A DNA stretch of 6,809 bases from Gammaproteobacteria bacterium (lineage in GTDB: Bacteria > Pseudomonadota > Gammaproteobacteria > SZUA-152): assembly GCA_024762755.1 (NCBI GenBank), contig JANTGX010000114.1:1-6809 (forward strand), read 5' to 3'. The notes under the pieces are model-generated. The model was not told where the DNA came from and searched no databases. It was given only the letters and a program-made list of their open reading frames with translations. Of the stretch, positions 6,401 to 6,809 are shown in pieces; the first letter of the stretch is position 1; each line of letters starts with the position of its first letter. The position numbers were made by a program, and so were the translations under genes.

Positions 6401-6429
6401 AACCCCGCTCTCCGAGCGGGGTTTCTTTT
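6401..6429 (+). terminator. Strong Rho-independent terminator
   Basis: Stem AACCCCGCT (6401-6409) with AGCGGGGTT (6415-6423), loop CTCCG, followed by TCTTTT (6424-6429). Nine base pairs with a GC-rich core and a U tract on the plus strand. There is no T tract in the opposite direction, so it acts on plus-strand transcripts. It would end the putative small RNA, and any read-through from the kinase operon, before the CbbQ-type gene. Confidence 0.88.
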
Positions 6430-6512
6430 GCCTGTGCCCCCTCCCTCTGTCCCCGGTGCGTGGCCTTGGCGTATGCTGTAGGCGCCATCATCCACCAAGC
6501 GCAAGATCTCCT

Positions 6513-6809
6513 ATGTCCGCACGCAGCCTGAAAGCCACAGAACAGTACATCGAACAAGAACCCTACTATTGCCCCATCGGCGACGAACTCGCCGTCTTCG
6601 AGGCGGCCTACCGGCAGCACCTGCCGGTGTTGCTCAAGGGCCCCACCGGTTGTGGCAAGACCCGCTTCATGGAGCACATGGCCTGGCGCCTGCAACGCCC
6701 CTTGATCACCGTCTCCTGCCACGACGACCTGACCGCCTCCGACCTGGTCGGCCGCTACCTGATCAAGGGCGGCGAGACGGTGTGGCTGGATGGCCCGCTG
6801 ACCGCCGCG
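6513..6809 (+). CDS. cbbQ: CbbQ/NirQ/NorQ-type AAA+ ATPase (N-terminal part, cut by window edge)
   Basis: The first 99 residues of a MoxR-class AAA+ ATPase; family members are about 260-270 residues, so about a third is present. The start EPYYCPIGDELAVFEAAY is characteristic of the CbbQ/NirQ/NorQ group. Walker A is G43-P-T-G-C-G-K-T50. The family motif CHDDLTASDLVGRYL follows, with the pore-loop-type segment ETVWLDGPLT near the edge. Walker B is outside. CbbQ works with the von Willebrand A protein CbbO as a Rubisco activase; the close relatives NirQ/NorQ mature nitric oxide reductase. The next genes, not visible, would decide between these roles, so the symbol is provisional. The ATG at 6513 lacks a clear Shine-Dalgarno; there is no nearby in-frame upstream alternative. 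It is separated from the kinase operon by a strong terminator, so it is a new transcription unit. Confidence 0.88.
   Translation, partial: MSARSLKATEQYIEQEPYYCPIGDELAVFEAAYRQHLPVLLKGPTGCGKTRFMEHMAWRLQRPLITVSCHDDLTASDLVGRYLIKGGETVWLDGPLTAA

Larger units (their letters stand above)
6269..6429 (+). ncRNA. Putative small RNA with repeated C-rich hairpin loops
   Basis: About 160 nt from a predicted start near 6269 to a strong intrinsic terminator. Foldable elements in order: a weak stem GTCT/AGAC (6283-6286 with 6299-6302) exposing ACCCCTC; GATCGAAA (6303-6310) with TTTCGGATC (6324-6332, one bulge), with a 13-nt loop CCCCCTCCTCCTG; an 11-bp perfect stem (6338-6348 with 6355-6365), loop CCCCCT; GTGGA/TCCAC (6377-6381 with 6387-6391), loop TCCCC; unpaired GACCCCCTG; and the terminator hairpin. 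CCCCT therefore occurs five times between 6293 and 6399, nearly always unpaired. C-rich loops able to pair with Shine-Dalgarno sequences are known in sRNAs such as Xanthomonas sX13; homology to these is not claimed. Alternatively this is a structured 3' UTR of the kinase operon, or leader RNA of the next gene. Strand is set by the terminator T tract and the -10 box. Confidence 0.5.
6124..6512 (+). other. Intergenic region between kinase and CbbQ genes
   Basis: The 389 bp hold no convincing protein gene. No intrinsic terminator is seen directly after the kinase stop. The right two-thirds carries a putative small RNA gene with promoter and terminator (separate entries). After the terminator, 6430-6512 continues C-rich (CCCCCTCCC at 6437-6445) and must contain the CbbQ promoter; TATGCT at 6472-6477 is a weak -10 candidate with no good -35. 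Confidence 0.6.

Overview
The window is GC-rich (by eye roughly two-thirds G+C) with strong G/C third-position bias in every gene. Gene content points to a gammaproteobacterium, probably a chemolithoautotroph or denitrifier: a PA2778/PA2779-type pair, a QseBC-like two-component system, a stand-alone CinA C-terminal amidohydrolase, and a CbbQ/NorQ-type AAA+ ATPase. The lineage is an inference; there is no rRNA or other marker gene.

Layout. (1) Minus strand, 1-2221: a probable three-gene unit read right to left, made of a cytosolic GGDEF diguanylate cyclase, PncC (nicotinamide-nucleotide amidase), and the 5' part of ThpR (RNA 2',3'-cyclic phosphodiesterase), which overlaps pncC and runs off the left edge. 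(2) 2222-2635: a divergent intergenic region of about 400 bp with a marked AT-rich island, a minus-strand intrinsic terminator lying inside the apparent leader of the cyclase gene, and foldable sequence on the plus strand. (3) Plus strand, 2636-6123: a tight four-gene operon consisting of a small secreted PA2779-family protein, a PA2778-family C39-like lipoprotein peptidase with TPR repeats, an OmpR-type response regulator, and a QseC-like sensor kinase. Gaps are 6 bp, 24 bp and a 4-bp ATGA overlap. (4) 6124-6512: an intergenic region that appears to encode a small RNA of about 160 nt, with a -10 box, several hairpins exposing C-rich (CCCCU/CCUCC) loops, and a strong terminator. (5) 6513-edge: the N-terminal part of a CbbQ/NirQ/NorQ-type ATPase.

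How it may work together. The peptidase and the small PA2779-family protein are both predicted to reach the periplasmic side. The small protein has a Gly-Gly directly before its hydrophobic C-terminal segment, so a protease-substrate relationship is plausible, with the co-transcribed two-component system as sensor and regulator of that envelope module. The C-rich-loop RNA is the most interesting candidate for an undescribed element. Its loops are complementary to Shine-Dalgarno sequences, like those of known C-rich-loop sRNAs (for example sX13 of Xanthomonas), which suggests a post-transcriptional regulator. All functional links are inferred from sequence and gene order only.
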